The notes: generated from the letters alone by a model not told the origin. 64,000 nt of DNA from Novispirillum itersonii subsp. itersonii ATCC 12639 (GCF_000381985.1 NZ_KB907342.1:1-64000), one strand, 5' to 3'; positions 1-8,232 are shown, counted from the stretch's first letter. A program made the numbers and translations.

Positions 1-316
1 TCACCTGTGTGGTGGCGGCTTCGATATCCTCCCGCGTGTCCTGCAGCAGGGCCGCTGACAGCGCCGTCTGTTCGTCCAGCGCCACGCGGTGAATGGCGTA
101 GATCAGCAGGACGGGATCATCCGCAGACAGCGGGATGCCGGTGTCACTCATCAGCCTGCGACGCAGCTCATCCAGTGACAGACGCGGCACAATCTGACCG
201 GCGGACGGGCCGGAGGGGGTGGCAGGAGTGTTTTCCCTGTCGTCAAACCCGGTTTCCGGTCCGAAATCGTCATAGAAATCCGGGGGTGGCCCCCGATCAT
301 TCTCATAGGAGTGCAT
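1..316 (-). CDS. traM: TraM-like conjugal transfer protein (partial, C-terminus outside window)
   Basis: The gene runs off the left edge, so about 105 N-terminal residues are visible. The start at 316 has a GAGGGG ribosome-binding site seven bases upstream and lies 11 bp after the traL stop. A low-complexity Pro/Asp-rich lead is followed by a segment with ADDPVLLIYAIHR, which resembles the DDP-hydrophobic core of TraM proteins from IncP-type conjugation systems. The traK-traL-traM order matches the Tra1 leading operon of RK2-like plasmids. TraM is thought to support conjugation together with TraK and TraL; its exact role is poorly defined. The assignment depends mainly on the neighbours plus that short motif. 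Confidence 0.6.
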   Translation of the reverse strand, partial: MHSYENDRGPPPDFYDDFGPETGFDDRENTPATPSGPSAGQIVPRLSLDELRRRLMSDTGIPLSADDPVLLIYAIHRVALDEQTALSAALLQDTREDIEAATTQV

Positions 317-327
317 CGCCCGGCCCC

Positions 328-1068
328 TCAGAAATTGGCGGCGGAGATGCGACCGTTGATCTGGCCCCAGACTTTCCGCAGGCGGCTGCGTTCAACAATC
401 CCGAAGGCTTCGGACGTGCTGGCTTCGGCGAAGGTCAGCCGGGCCGAGGTCATGCGCTTGATGTCTTCGCCGGTGGTCTGGGGCGGCACGGCGGGCAGCT
501 GGATGATGGCAGCGATGCGGGCCTTAAAGCGGGCGAAGAAGGGGCTCTGTTCGAAGGTGAGCGATCCCTTGTCGCTCTCGATCAGGATCTGGCCGAAGTA
601 CTCGTTCAGCCACACGACGATGGCCCCATTGGGGATAGCCTTTGCCAGATTGACCAGACCCTGAGCCGTATCGTTGAGGGCCTGTCCACCGGTCAGGACC
701 GTGTGCAGGAACACCGTGTGCCCTGCGTCTTCCAGAATCTCGATAATATCAGCCTCAATCATGTATGAGACCAATGGGAGGAAGGTCGCAGCGCCGTTGT
801 CTACGACAGCGACAGCATCGTCCGGGAGGACGAGCAGTGCCTTCATAAGGACGTCAAAATTGCGTGGATTGATCTCTCCTGCCTGTTCTCCCAGCAGAAC
901 CACATTGGTCCTGAAAGCAGCATAGCCCCCGAACGTCTGGTTGACCGGGTCGGTGTCGAAGCAGTGGGGTGTGATCCCCCGAGAGAGGTAGTGCTGGGCC
1001 AGCAGCGCGGAGATGTAGCTTTTGCCGACGCCGCCTTTGCCCTGCAGCGTGAAATGAATCTGTGCCAT
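328..1068 (-). CDS. traL: TraL-like conjugal transfer ATPase (ParA/MinD superfamily)
   Basis: A 246-residue P-loop protein. The N-terminus has the deviant Walker A motif GKGGVGKS (about residues 11-18), then FDTDPVNQTF, a run containing NFDVL and VDNGA, and HTVLTGGQAL. All of these agree with TraL of IncP plasmids, which is about this length. TraL is a cytoplasmic ATPase of the Tra1 region, probably acting at or near the relaxosome. It lies 71 bp downstream of traK and just upstream of traM on the same strand, which suggests one operon. ParA partition ATPases share the fold, but the DTDPVN segment and the gene order favour TraL. Confidence 0.85.
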   Translation of the reverse strand: MAQIHFTLQGKGGVGKSYISALLAQHYLSRGITPHCFDTDPVNQTFGGYAAFRTNVVLLGEQAGEINPRNFDVLMKALLVLPDDAVAVVDNGAATFLPLVSYMIEADIIEILEDAGHTVFLHTVLTGGQALNDTAQGLVNLAKAIPNGAIVVWLNEYFGQILIESDKGSLTFEQSPFFARFKARIAAIIQLPAVPPQTTGEDIKRMTSARLTFAEASTSEAFGIVERSRLRKVWGQINGRISAANF

Positions 1069-1139
1069 TGGGGAACCCCGTTGTTTTGATTGAGAGTGGA
1101 CAGCCCCCGGCGGTCACAGCGACCGCAAGGGGTCGTGTG

Positions 1140-1526
1140 TCAGTCGGTGCCGTTGTCGTCTTCGCCCAGCAAAAGGGGGGAGCCGTTCGGTGTGCCCGTC
1201 AGAGGTGTGGCGGGCTGGATCGTGGATTGATAAGGCGAGGGGAGAGCGGGGCGCTTCGTGATCACTGCAGGCGCGGCGGCGGGCAGTGGATGGATGGTTA
1301 CAGCCTTCGATTGTTGCCGCTTCTGCTCTTGCGGAAACTGCACCCGCAGCCAGCGATAAAAACTGGCCCGTGAGAATCCAGTAGTTTTGCCACTGGATGC
1401 AAGTCGCAGATAGATTTCGTGCGACGAGAGGCCCTCGTCTTTTAGTTTTTTAATGTCATCGGCCAGCACGGAGACAGACGCTTTAGCCTGCCCCCATTTG
1501 CTGCGGTGGTTGGTGCCGCCTGTCAT
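1140..1526 (-). CDS. traK: TraK-like oriT-binding protein
   Basis: A 128-residue basic protein. The first 65 residues form a helical DNA-binding-like region (LADDIKKLKDEGLSS followed by a SRASFYRWL helix), as in TraK proteins that bind and bend oriT in IncP relaxosomes. The remainder is a Pro/Ala/Thr-rich, probably disordered tail ending in acidic residues. It is the first gene of the traK-traL-traM operon. In RK2 the oriT lies immediately upstream of traK, but here only about 105 bp separate the start codon from the inferred element boundary, and I see no IncP nic consensus in it. Length and layout fit the family; primary similarity is modest. Confidence 0.7.
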   Translation of the reverse strand: MTGGTNHRSKWGQAKASVSVLADDIKKLKDEGLSSHEIYLRLASSGKTTGFSRASFYRWLRVQFPQEQKRQQSKAVTIHPLPAAAPAVITKRPALPSPYQSTIQPATPLTGTPNGSPLLLGEDDNGTD

Positions 1527-1630
1527 GTGCGCCCCTATTGGGTTCGTCTTGACAGCAGACGCGGCTTAGTGATTGTTTGGGATTGCGTGCAGCTTTATGC
1601 TGTGCGACAAAGCGTCACAATATTAGGCCA

Positions 1631-1646
1631 CAGGCCCCCGCAACCA
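1631..1646 (+). other. Partial initiator tRNA-fMet 3' end: probable att site of the conjugative element
   Basis: Bases 1633-1646 read GGCCCCCGCAACCA, identical to the 3' terminus of bacterial initiator tRNA, including the unusual A72 (CCCCGCA, discriminator A, CCA). Similarity stops in the T-loop (bases 1624-1630 are not TTCAAAT), so no complete tRNA is present. It is followed by an intact terminator that no gene in the window would use. Together with tra genes immediately to the left, this is what a distal att junction looks like after integration into a tRNA-fMet 3' end. The intact tRNA would be at the other end of the element, beyond the window. Confidence 0.6.
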
Positions 1647-1651
1647 AAACA

Positions 1652-1686
1652 AGCCGTCAACTCATCGAGTTGGCGGCTTTTTTGTT
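1652..1686 (+). terminator. Rho-independent terminator, probably the native tRNA-fMet terminator
   Basis: A 12-bp stem (AGCCGTCAACTC pairing with GAGTTGGCGGCT, one G-T wobble), loop ATC, followed by a T-rich tail on the plus strand. No plus-strand gene lies upstream, only the tRNA-fMet 3' fragment, so it probably terminated that tRNA before the element inserted. Confidence 0.8.
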
Positions 1687-1762
1687 TCTCTCCCCAGAAC
1701 GGGAGCGAGGCCTGTCTGGAAAGAGAAAGACCGCCGAAAATGATCCGGCGGCCTGAGAGGTC

Positions 1763-2053
1763 TCAGCGGGTCCATGTCACCGTTAAGGTTTCCCGCCAGC
1801 CGAAGCGGATCAGATGATCTTCCACCACGGCCTTAATCCGATCCAGACCTTCCTGTGTGTCAGCGGTAATCTGCAAGGCCAGTGCGTTGCTATCTGCTGA
1901 GAGGGTGCAGGTGCCCCAGAGAAACTCGGCCCGGCCAGATGTTTCATCATGCTCGACGGTGATCTTGTGAGCGAAATGCTTACAGAGTTGGCTGAGATAT
2001 CGCCCTGCGGAAGCCGTGGAGACAACGGCGGTCGTCTGAATAAGTTCGGTCAC
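1763..2053 (-). CDS. DUF2218 family protein of an iron-uptake operon
   Basis: A 96-residue cytoplasmic protein with the DUF2218 signature: ASAGRYLSQLCKHFAHK, a mid-region GTCTL strand, and a C-terminal ending in a Trp-containing strand (TVTWTR). The start is GTG at 2053, chosen because AAAGGAG lies six bases upstream. DUF2218 proteins commonly sit with siderophore-interacting proteins or iron transporters; their biochemical role is not established. Here it is the last gene of an operon, 11 bp after the ATPase stop, which supports a role in handling the imported iron complex. Family call is confident, function is not. Confidence 0.8.
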   Translation of the reverse strand: MTELIQTTAVVSTASAGRYLSQLCKHFAHKITVEHDETSGRAEFLWGTCTLSADSNALALQITADTQEGLDRIKAVVEDHLIRFGWRETLTVTWTR

Positions 2054-2064
2054 AATAAACTCCT

Positions 2065-2832
2065 TTAAAGAGGAAGAGCGCTATCCGCCAGAACGATTGG
2101 GGTCCCGAGGGAACACCGTTCGACCCGCGCGGATACGGCATAGGCGTCAGAAAGGGTGGCGGGAGTCAGGGCGCTTGCGGGGGGGCCATCGGCAATCACG
2201 GTGCCATCCCCCAGAATCAGCAGCCGGTCACAGAACCGGGCAGCCAGATTGATGTCATGAATGGCGATCAGGGCCAGACAGCCGTGATCGACCGTCAAAG
2301 ACCGGACGGTTTGCAGCACGGCCAGTTGCCAGCGCAGATCAAGGGCGCTCGTCGGCTCATCGAGCAGCAGCAGGCGCGGTTGACGGACCAAGACCTGTGC
2401 AAGACCGACCATTTGCCGCTGACCGCCTGACAGTTGTGCCATTGTCCGCAGGGCCAGATCGCGCAGACCAAGGCGATCAAAGACAGTTTCGATCCTCTGT
2501 TCTGCAGCGCGGCGCGAAAGGTCGGGGCGGGTCGCCCGCAACGTACTCAGAACAGCCTCATACGCCAGCAAAGGTGATCCCTGCGGAAGTGACTGGGGGA
2601 GGTATCCGACTGCCTCATGATGAGTGGATGTCAGCAGAGATTGTCCGTCGAGGGTTGCTGTACCGGTTGCAGACTGCAACCCGGCCAGCGCCCGGAGCAA
2701 CGTTGATTTACCGGCGCCATTGGCACCAAGGAGGCCGACAACCGATCCAGCGGCAACCGGTGGCAGGCAAAGGTCTGTCAGCACCGGGCGCTGCCCATAG
2801 CGTACAGAAAGGCCATTCAGGTACAGCGTCAT
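2065..2832 (-). CDS. Iron-complex ABC transporter ATP-binding protein (FecE/FepC type)
   Basis: A 255-residue ABC ATPase with Walker A GANGAGKST (residues 36-44), signature LSGGQ (134-138), Walker B LLLLDEP (154-160) and a switch histidine in AIHD. It would power import of an iron chelate through the FecCD-type permease encoded just upstream, whose stop codon overlaps this start (ATGA-type overlap at 2829-2832). The combination with a TonB-dependent receptor, a periplasmic binding protein and a DUF2218 protein makes an iron-siderophore or haem substrate far more likely than cobalamin, although BtuD-like proteins have the same architecture. Confidence 0.92.
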   Translation of the reverse strand: MTLYLNGLSVRYGQRPVLTDLCLPPVAAGSVVGLLGANGAGKSTLLRALAGLQSATGTATLDGQSLLTSTHHEAVGYLPQSLPQGSPLLAYEAVLSTLRATRPDLSRRAAEQRIETVFDRLGLRDLALRTMAQLSGGQRQMVGLAQVLVRQPRLLLLDEPTSALDLRWQLAVLQTVRSLTVDHGCLALIAIHDINLAARFCDRLLILGDGTVIADGPPASALTPATLSDAYAVSARVERCSLGTPIVLADSALPL

Positions 2833-3857
2833 CCCCGTCTCCGTTGGCTCAGGAGCAGGGTCATGAACAGCGGAATCCCCACCAATGCGGTCACGATTCC
2901 CACCGGCAGTACCAGCCCCGGAACGATGCTTTTGCTGGCGGTGGAGGCCAGACTCATCACCAAGGCCCCGGCCAGTGCAGCCCCCGGCAGATAGAACCGG
3001 TGGTCCTCACCGATCAGCAGGCGGGCCAGATGCGGGCCAACCAGTCCGATGAAGCCGATGGTTCCGACAAAGGACACCGCCGCCGCTGCCAGTAGACTGA
3101 CCCGCAAAAGCACAACCAATCGCAGCCGGGCCACAGGAATGCCGAAAGACCGCGCGTGATCTTCACCGCTGCGCAGGGTCGTCATCGCCCATGCCTGCCG
3201 CAGAGACAAGGGCAGGCAGATCGCCAGTGCCAGTGCCACCAGCGCATCTTTCTCCCACGTTGCACGGTTCAGGCTGCCCATGGTCCAGAAGACAATCTGC
3301 TGCACGGCATCTGCGCTGGCGACATACTGGATCAGCCACAACAGGGCATTCATTACAAAAACCATCGCGATGCCAAACAGGACAATGGTGTCGGCCCCGG
3401 CCCCTTGAGAGCGGGCCAGCGCATTGACCAGCAGGGTGGCAGCGACAGCGGCGGCAAAGGCGTTCAGGGGAATTGTCCACAGGGATGGAATCCCCGGAAG
3501 CGAAAGATCGAAAACGATCCCAAGGGCGGCGCCAAGCGTGGCAGCATTGGTCAGGCCGAGGGTAAACGGGCTGGCGAGGGCATTGTTCAGGGTGGTCTGC
3601 ATTTCTGCCCCTGCCAATGCCAGCGCAGCCCCGACCAGAACCGCCATCACGGCCTGCGGCAGACGGATATCCCAGAGAATAATCGCCAGTGCCGGTTCCG
3701 TGTCGGCTTGCAGGAGGTCTGTCAGCCGGACCCCGGATGGTCCGGTGGCAACATCCAGCAGCATAGCGGCGGCAACAGCCCCGGCGAGAGCGGTCAACAA
3801 AACAATACGCCCCAAAATCCGGCGACGGTATCCTGCGGCAAGAGAAAAGGCGGTCAT
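2829..3857 (-). CDS. FecCD-family ABC transporter permease for an iron complex
   Basis: A 342-residue polytopic inner-membrane protein, the normal length for FecCD/BtuC permeases. It has about ten hydrophobic segments and the family hallmarks GAALALAGAEMQ near residues 57-68 and GFIGLVGPHLARLLIGEDHR in the C-terminal half, the latter being the coupling region to the ATPase. A single permease gene implies a homodimer. Its start overlaps the stop of the binding-protein gene by 4 bp and its stop overlaps the ATPase start, so the three genes are translationally coupled. The chelate transported is not determinable from sequence. Confidence 0.93.
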   Translation of the reverse strand: MTAFSLAAGYRRRILGRIVLLTALAGAVAAAMLLDVATGPSGVRLTDLLQADTEPALAIILWDIRLPQAVMAVLVGAALALAGAEMQTTLNNALASPFTLGLTNAATLGAALGIVFDLSLPGIPSLWTIPLNAFAAAVAATLLVNALARSQGAGADTIVLFGIAMVFVMNALLWLIQYVASADAVQQIVFWTMGSLNRATWEKDALVALALAICLPLSLRQAWAMTTLRSGEDHARSFGIPVARLRLVVLLRVSLLAAAAVSFVGTIGFIGLVGPHLARLLIGEDHRFYLPGAALAGALVMSLASTASKSIVPGLVLPVGIVTALVGIPLFMTLLLSQRRRG

Positions 3858-4984
3858 GGCCGGGAGATCCAGTAGGTGCCGTTCAGCGGCATCGGCTGAA
3901 AGCGGGTGGTCATCCGGGTCAGGGTGCCCGCTGGATCAAGATCAGCAAACAGATCAGGGTGGATCCATTTGGCCAGCACTTGCACCGCGACGACATTGAA
4001 CGGGGAATGCACAAAGTGGTGCCACAGGGCATGGGCGCGCCCCTGTTGCACAGCGGTCAGGGTGCTGATGCCGGTCCGGTTCAGGCTGCGGTTCAGGCTG
4101 ACGGCGGCATCGCTGGCGGAGACCCCATGCCCCAGCGCAATGCGTTCTGGCATTTTCACGGCTGTGGCGGCATTCCCGATGGCGGTGCCGATATAGAGGT
4201 CTGGCTGATGGGTTAGCAGATATTCCAGACTGACCATGCCGGACTGACCGGGGATCAGACCGGTCGCCAGATTTCGGCCTCCGGCGGCGTCAATCATGGT
4301 GGCAAGAACACCGCTGCCGATACTGGCGCAGCAGTCCCCCTGCAGCCCGACCCGATTTTCCAGAAAGACCAGCGGACGGGGTACTCCGGTCTGCAGGCGG
4401 TCTGTCACCCGCCGCAGTTCTGTCTGATAGGTGCTGACAAAGGCATCGGCCTCTGTCTGTTTGCCGAGCAGGGCGCCCAGCAGGGCAATGCTCTTTGGGG
4501 TGTTCACCAGAGGATCAAGAAAGAAGTCGACGAAGACGACGGTCACCCCTGCCGCCTCCAGCTGGCGGATGACTTCTTCATCCTTCGGGGTTGGTCCGTG
4601 ACCGGCCAGAGTCAGGATTGCCAGATCTGGTCGTAACGACAGTGCCTGTTCTGCACTGAAGGAGGTGGCCGAGGCTTTGCCGACAGCAGGAATATCCCGG
4701 AGTGCCGGGAAGCGTTCCGCCCACAGGGCATATCCCGGCGGATCGAGAAGGGGGAACTCTCCCATGGCCCCGACCACGCCGTTCAGTGGGGTTGCCGGAT
4801 CCAGAATTGCCAGAGCAATCAACAGGCGGCCTTCCCCCAGAATGATCCGTTTGGGGGATGTCGGTACAGCAACAGTACGCCCGGCAAGGTCCGTGACCGT
4901 TGCCGGGGGCGATTCCGCGAAGCTGGTGCCTCCGCACAGACATGGCAGGATCACACTCAGGATTGCAGCAAGTCTTTTCAGCAT
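3854..4984 (-). CDS. Periplasmic iron-complex binding protein (TroA/FepB superfamily)
   Basis: A 376-residue protein with a cleavable-looking signal peptide (MLKRLAAILSVILPCLCGG, cut near FAE-SPP). The mature part starts with the TVTDLAGRTVAVPTSPKRII pattern of class III binding proteins and has the two-lobed helical-backbone fold expected for siderophore or haem carriers. A CC pair occurs in LQGDCCAS. It is the first gene of the importer operon and lies 64 bp downstream of the TonB-dependent receptor on the same strand, so the receptor, binding protein, permease and ATPase form a complete outer-to-inner-membrane route. Confidence 0.88.
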   Translation of the reverse strand: MLKRLAAILSVILPCLCGGTSFAESPPATVTDLAGRTVAVPTSPKRIILGEGRLLIALAILDPATPLNGVVGAMGEFPLLDPPGYALWAERFPALRDIPAVGKASATSFSAEQALSLRPDLAILTLAGHGPTPKDEEVIRQLEAAGVTVVFVDFFLDPLVNTPKSIALLGALLGKQTEADAFVSTYQTELRRVTDRLQTGVPRPLVFLENRVGLQGDCCASIGSGVLATMIDAAGGRNLATGLIPGQSGMVSLEYLLTHQPDLYIGTAIGNAATAVKMPERIALGHGVSASDAAVSLNRSLNRTGISTLTAVQQGRAHALWHHFVHSPFNVVAVQVLAKWIHPDLFADLDPAGTLTRMTTRFQPMPLNGTYWISRP

Positions 4985-5048
4985 GGCCGGCTCCCCGCCG
5001 CTCAGGCAACAGCGCAGGCCCTCCGGTCTGGGGGCCTGCGCCGGATCG

Positions 5049-7043
5049 TTAAAACTTCACAGTGGTTGAGAGCAGGAAGGCGCGCCCTTCCTCGTACACC
5101 GGGGTGACGTTGGTGGCGGCGGGGTAGGTCCCGCGCGACAGATAGGTCTTGTCGAAGATGTTGTTTGCTTCCAGACGCAGGGTCCAATGTTCATAGCTCT
5201 TCAGCGGCTGCCATTCGCTGAACAGATCGACCACCCCATACCCCTTGATCGGCTGGAAGCCGTTCTGGCGCAGGGCCTCGTCACGGATGCCCTGTGTCAG
5301 CTCGGTGGAACCCCCGACGGTCAGGCGGATCGGCTCAACGGTGTATTCCCCGCCAAGCGTAACCATCTGTCCGACCGGAACCGCGGTGAAGTAATCGCTG
5401 GGCAGAGCCATACGGCCACCGTAGCGGGCCCGGGTATAGGTGTACTTGCTCCACAGTTTGGCGTTGGACCAGTCATACCCGGCAGACAGATCAAAGCCCT
5501 GTGTGCGCAGACTGGGGCCGGTGAACCGCACCCCTCCGGCGCCGGTATCGGAATAGGTGTCGGTCATCAGGGTGCGGAACACCGCCCCTTCCAGCGACAG
5601 ACCATCAGCCCCATAGCGCAGACCGGAGCGGAAATTATGGGCCCATGTCGGTTTGACATCATCGCGCACTGTGTAATTGCGGGCATGCAGAACCCCGGTT
5701 TCCGGCAGTTCCATCCCGCCGAAGACGTAGGAATATCCGCCAAAAGCGCTGATGGCAGGGGTAATCGCATATTCAGCGCTGACGTTGGGCGACAGGCCAG
5801 CGTTGTCGAAATCCTTTTCGTCGACGCTGTGATAGGTCTGATAGTCAGCGCGCAGGCCGGTGGAAATCTTCCAGTCTGTCCATGGTTCGATCCGGGCCTG
5901 CGCGAACAGCCCGTAATTGCGCACCTGTTCATCGGCATCGGTGGCCATCAGATAGCGCCGTACATAGGTTTCGGTGTTTTCAACATCAAAACCGGCCGTG
6001 AGTGTTCCGGTCGGGATGGCAAAGGTGTTCTGTGCCTTGAGGCCCAGTGTTTCGATGTTTGAATTAAACACCCCGGATGCGGCGGCGGTCTGTGCGGTGT
6101 CATTGGGGCGCTGCAGCCCGACGCGGTTGTAATAGACGTTGACCTTGGGGTCGAAAGTCGCGGTCGGAGCGGTGGTTTCATAACCGACGCCGACCGTGGT
6201 GCGGGTGGCGCGGGTGGTGTTCATCAGGCGCCCGGTTCCGGCAGTGACCAGACCCAGATTGGGGCGCATCCGGCGGACCGCTTTGTCTTCGTCGTATTCC
6301 CCCGACAGGCTGATGCGATGGCCGTCCCGGCTTTCGTAAGCCAGCTTGGCAAGCCCGCTCTTCAGGGCATCCTTGGTACCGTCTTCGTCGGCACCGCGTC
6401 CGTTCTCATAATTTTCCCCGGCATTGCGGGTCAGGATTCCCAATACCTCAAAGCCGTCTTTCACCGCGTATCCGGCACCGGTGGTGCGCAGGCTTTCACT
6501 GTTGGTGTTGTAGCTGGTGATCACGGTGCCACCGGCGTCCTGCCCCGGCAGCAGCATATCTTTCGCATCTTTGGTCTTCATCTGCACCGTGCCGCCCAAG
6601 GCGCCCGGACCGGCATCGGCGGGGGAGACCCCGGCGGAAACATCAACCGACTTCAGGAACATCGGGTCAAGCGTCATGGCCCCGTTGTGGTGCCAGATAT
6701 TGCTACGCTGGGTGGCACCGTCGATGCTGACATTCAGTTTGCTCTGTTCCACGCCATGGACAAAAAACCGCTGCGCCGCCGCTGATCCGCCGCTGGTGGT
6801 CACTGCCGGATCATCGCGGAACAGCTGGCGCAGATCTTTCGGCTGTTCGCGGTCGATTTCCTCCGCAGTGATGGCGGAGGTGGTTTCCACCGCTTTCGGG
6901 GCATCATCCTGAATGGTCATCGGCGTCAGCTGTGCCTGCTGTGCCTGTGCGAGGTTCGGCAGCAGCAGAGTCGTCACCAGCATTGAGGAAGCCAGCAGCG
7001 CGGCTTTACCGGCGGGTCGGGTCTGCGGGGCAGAGAAGGGCAT
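5049..7043 (-). CDS. TonB-dependent outer-membrane receptor for an iron complex
   Basis: A 664-residue receptor with signal peptide (to about ALAQA, residue 34), a plug domain with VHGVEQSKLNVSIDGATQ and GPGALGGTVQMKTKD, then a 22-strand-type barrel ending in an aromatic C-terminal strand (AFLLSTTVKF). The WHHNGAM segment in the plug is His-rich. The length is slightly short for siderophore receptors (usually 680-750). RMRPNLG resembles the NPNL motif seen in haem/haemoglobin receptors, so haem is a possible ligand. ATG at 7043 has AGGA nine bases upstream. Transcription appears to be Fur-controlled from the promoter at 7097-7125. The substrate is undetermined. Confidence 0.9.
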   Translation of the reverse strand: MPFSAPQTRPAGKAALLASSMLVTTLLLPNLAQAQQAQLTPMTIQDDAPKAVETTSAITAEEIDREQPKDLRQLFRDDPAVTTSGGSAAAQRFFVHGVEQSKLNVSIDGATQRSNIWHHNGAMTLDPMFLKSVDVSAGVSPADAGPGALGGTVQMKTKDAKDMLLPGQDAGGTVITSYNTNSESLRTTGAGYAVKDGFEVLGILTRNAGENYENGRGADEDGTKDALKSGLAKLAYESRDGHRISLSGEYDEDKAVRRMRPNLGLVTAGTGRLMNTTRATRTTVGVGYETTAPTATFDPKVNVYYNRVGLQRPNDTAQTAAASGVFNSNIETLGLKAQNTFAIPTGTLTAGFDVENTETYVRRYLMATDADEQVRNYGLFAQARIEPWTDWKISTGLRADYQTYHSVDEKDFDNAGLSPNVSAEYAITPAISAFGGYSYVFGGMELPETGVLHARNYTVRDDVKPTWAHNFRSGLRYGADGLSLEGAVFRTLMTDTYSDTGAGGVRFTGPSLRTQGFDLSAGYDWSNAKLWSKYTYTRARYGGRMALPSDYFTAVPVGQMVTLGGEYTVEPIRLTVGGSTELTQGIRDEALRQNGFQPIKGYGVVDLFSEWQPLKSYEHWTLRLEANNIFDKTYLSRGTYPAATNVTPVYEEGRAFLLSTTVKF

Positions 7044-7096
7044 GGTGAGGTCCTTTTGTTCGGGGCATCCGGTCTGGACCCGCTGATGCGGGTATG

Positions 7097-7125
7097 CTAA
7101 TAATGAGACGCACTCTCAAAATCAA
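7097..7125 (-). promoter_or_regulatory. Promoter with overlapping Fur-like box for the TonB-dependent receptor
   Basis: On the minus strand a -35 TTGATT (7120-7125) and -10 TATTAG (7097-7102) are spaced by 17 bp. The spacer is filled by AATGAGACGCACTCTCAAA (7102-7120), which matches 13 of 18 defined positions of the Fur box AATGAGAATNATTCTCATT. Binding there would block RNA polymerase under iron sufficiency. The site lies 129 bp from the AraC-type regulator start on the other strand and might affect it too. Confidence 0.65.
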
Positions 7126-7248
7126 GCGGTGCGGGGGACTGATTGGCCCTCTGTATAAAGACACCAAAAACTTTGCGCTTTTGCGCTGCGCCCGTTTTTG
7201 TTTGCGCTGCTGCCAAAAGCAGGGGCGATGGTGACGGAAGGGGAAGGG

Positions 7249-8226
7249 ATGCACGCCCAGATAACAGCGCCCGATGCGCGGTCGATTCGCTTTCTTGATA
7301 TCTGCGCCCAGAACCGGAAAGACGGCTTCCGGGTGGTGGCTCCGGTGATCCAGCCGGATGATGTGGCCCTGCGCGGGCGTTATTCATCGCTGGAACTGCG
7401 GTCTGGCCTGCGTCTGCATGCCACTGATACTGTAGATATGTTTGATATGGTCACGCAGGCCCGGGCCGAGCCCGGGCTGACGCTTGGGGTTTTTCTGGCC
7501 GGATCGGCGCGGATTTCTCTGGGGTCACGGCCCATCACCCTCAGCGGAGCGGGCGGGAATCCGCATGCCTTTGCCCTTTATACCGGCGAGCAGGATCTGT
7601 TCGAGCGGCGGGGTCTGCGCGGGCAGCGGGTGCGCAAGGTCAATGTGAACATCCCGCAGGGCTGGCTGGAAGCCGAGGACTGGCCTGCGGTGCGGTCTCT
7701 GGCCGCGCTGTGCGGCGATCACCGGGCGTTGCGGACCTGGGTGCCGACGGCCCGTCAGCTGGATCTGGCGGCGCGGATGATTGATCCCACGCCGGGTATG
7801 CCTTACCTCGACAGCCTGCACCGCGAAGTTTTGGCATTGGAATTTGTCAGCGATGTGCTGCGGGCGTGGCTGGAGGAAGAGGACAGACCGGTTACGGTCA
7901 GCTCCCGTGACCGTCAGCGGCTGCGTCGGGCCTGTGACTGTATTGATGCCCATCAGGATGCCCGCCTGTCAGTCGATCAGGTGGCCCGGGCGGCAGGAAT
8001 GAGCGTCAGCGCCTTGCAGCGGCTGTTTCATGCCGCCTATGGGACCTCCGTGCTGGATTTCGCCCGGGTGCGGCGGCTGGAACAGGCTCGGCGGGCATTG
8101 GAGGGCGGGGATCTCAGCGTGACGGAAGCGGCCCTGAATGCGGGCTACGGATCTCCGGCAAACTTCGCAACGGCCTTCAAGCGTCACTTCGGGGTCTCAC
8201 CGAAAGATGTCCGGTCCCGGGCCTGA
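7249..8226 (+). CDS. AraC-family regulator of iron uptake (PchR-like)
   Basis: A 325-residue transcription factor. The C-terminal 100 residues carry two helix-turn-helix units (VDQVARAAGMSVSALQRLFHAAYG and VTEAALNAGYGSPANFATAFKRHFGVSP), the diagnostic AraC/XylS domain. The N-terminal part has the GVFLAGSARISLGSRP strand pattern seen in PchR-type regulators that sense siderophores. I chose ATG at 7249 because GGAAGGGGAAGG precedes it; ATG at 7228 and TTG at 7198 are in frame but less well placed. It is divergent from the receptor gene, so it probably activates the receptor and importer when the cognate chelate is present. Confidence 0.85.
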   Translation: MHAQITAPDARSIRFLDICAQNRKDGFRVVAPVIQPDDVALRGRYSSLELRSGLRLHATDTVDMFDMVTQARAEPGLTLGVFLAGSARISLGSRPITLSGAGGNPHAFALYTGEQDLFERRGLRGQRVRKVNVNIPQGWLEAEDWPAVRSLAALCGDHRALRTWVPTARQLDLAARMIDPTPGMPYLDSLHREVLALEFVSDVLRAWLEEEDRPVTVSSRDRQRLRRACDCIDAHQDARLSVDQVARAAGMSVSALQRLFHAAYGTSVLDFARVRRLEQARRALEGGDLSVTEAALNAGYGSPANFATAFKRHFGVSPKDVRSRA

Positions 8227-8232
8227 TGTGGA

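Noticed and set aside
7-768. Long plus-strand open frame antisense to traL and traM
   Set aside because: The frame has random-like composition, and the minus-strand proteins carry clear motifs and ribosome-binding sites.
1527-1632. IncP-type oriT
   Set aside because: Expected next to traK, but no nic core or convincing inverted repeat is visible.
1631-1646. A complete tRNA gene
   Set aside because: Only the 3' acceptor and part of the T-stem match; T-loop, anticodon arm and 5' acceptor are missing.
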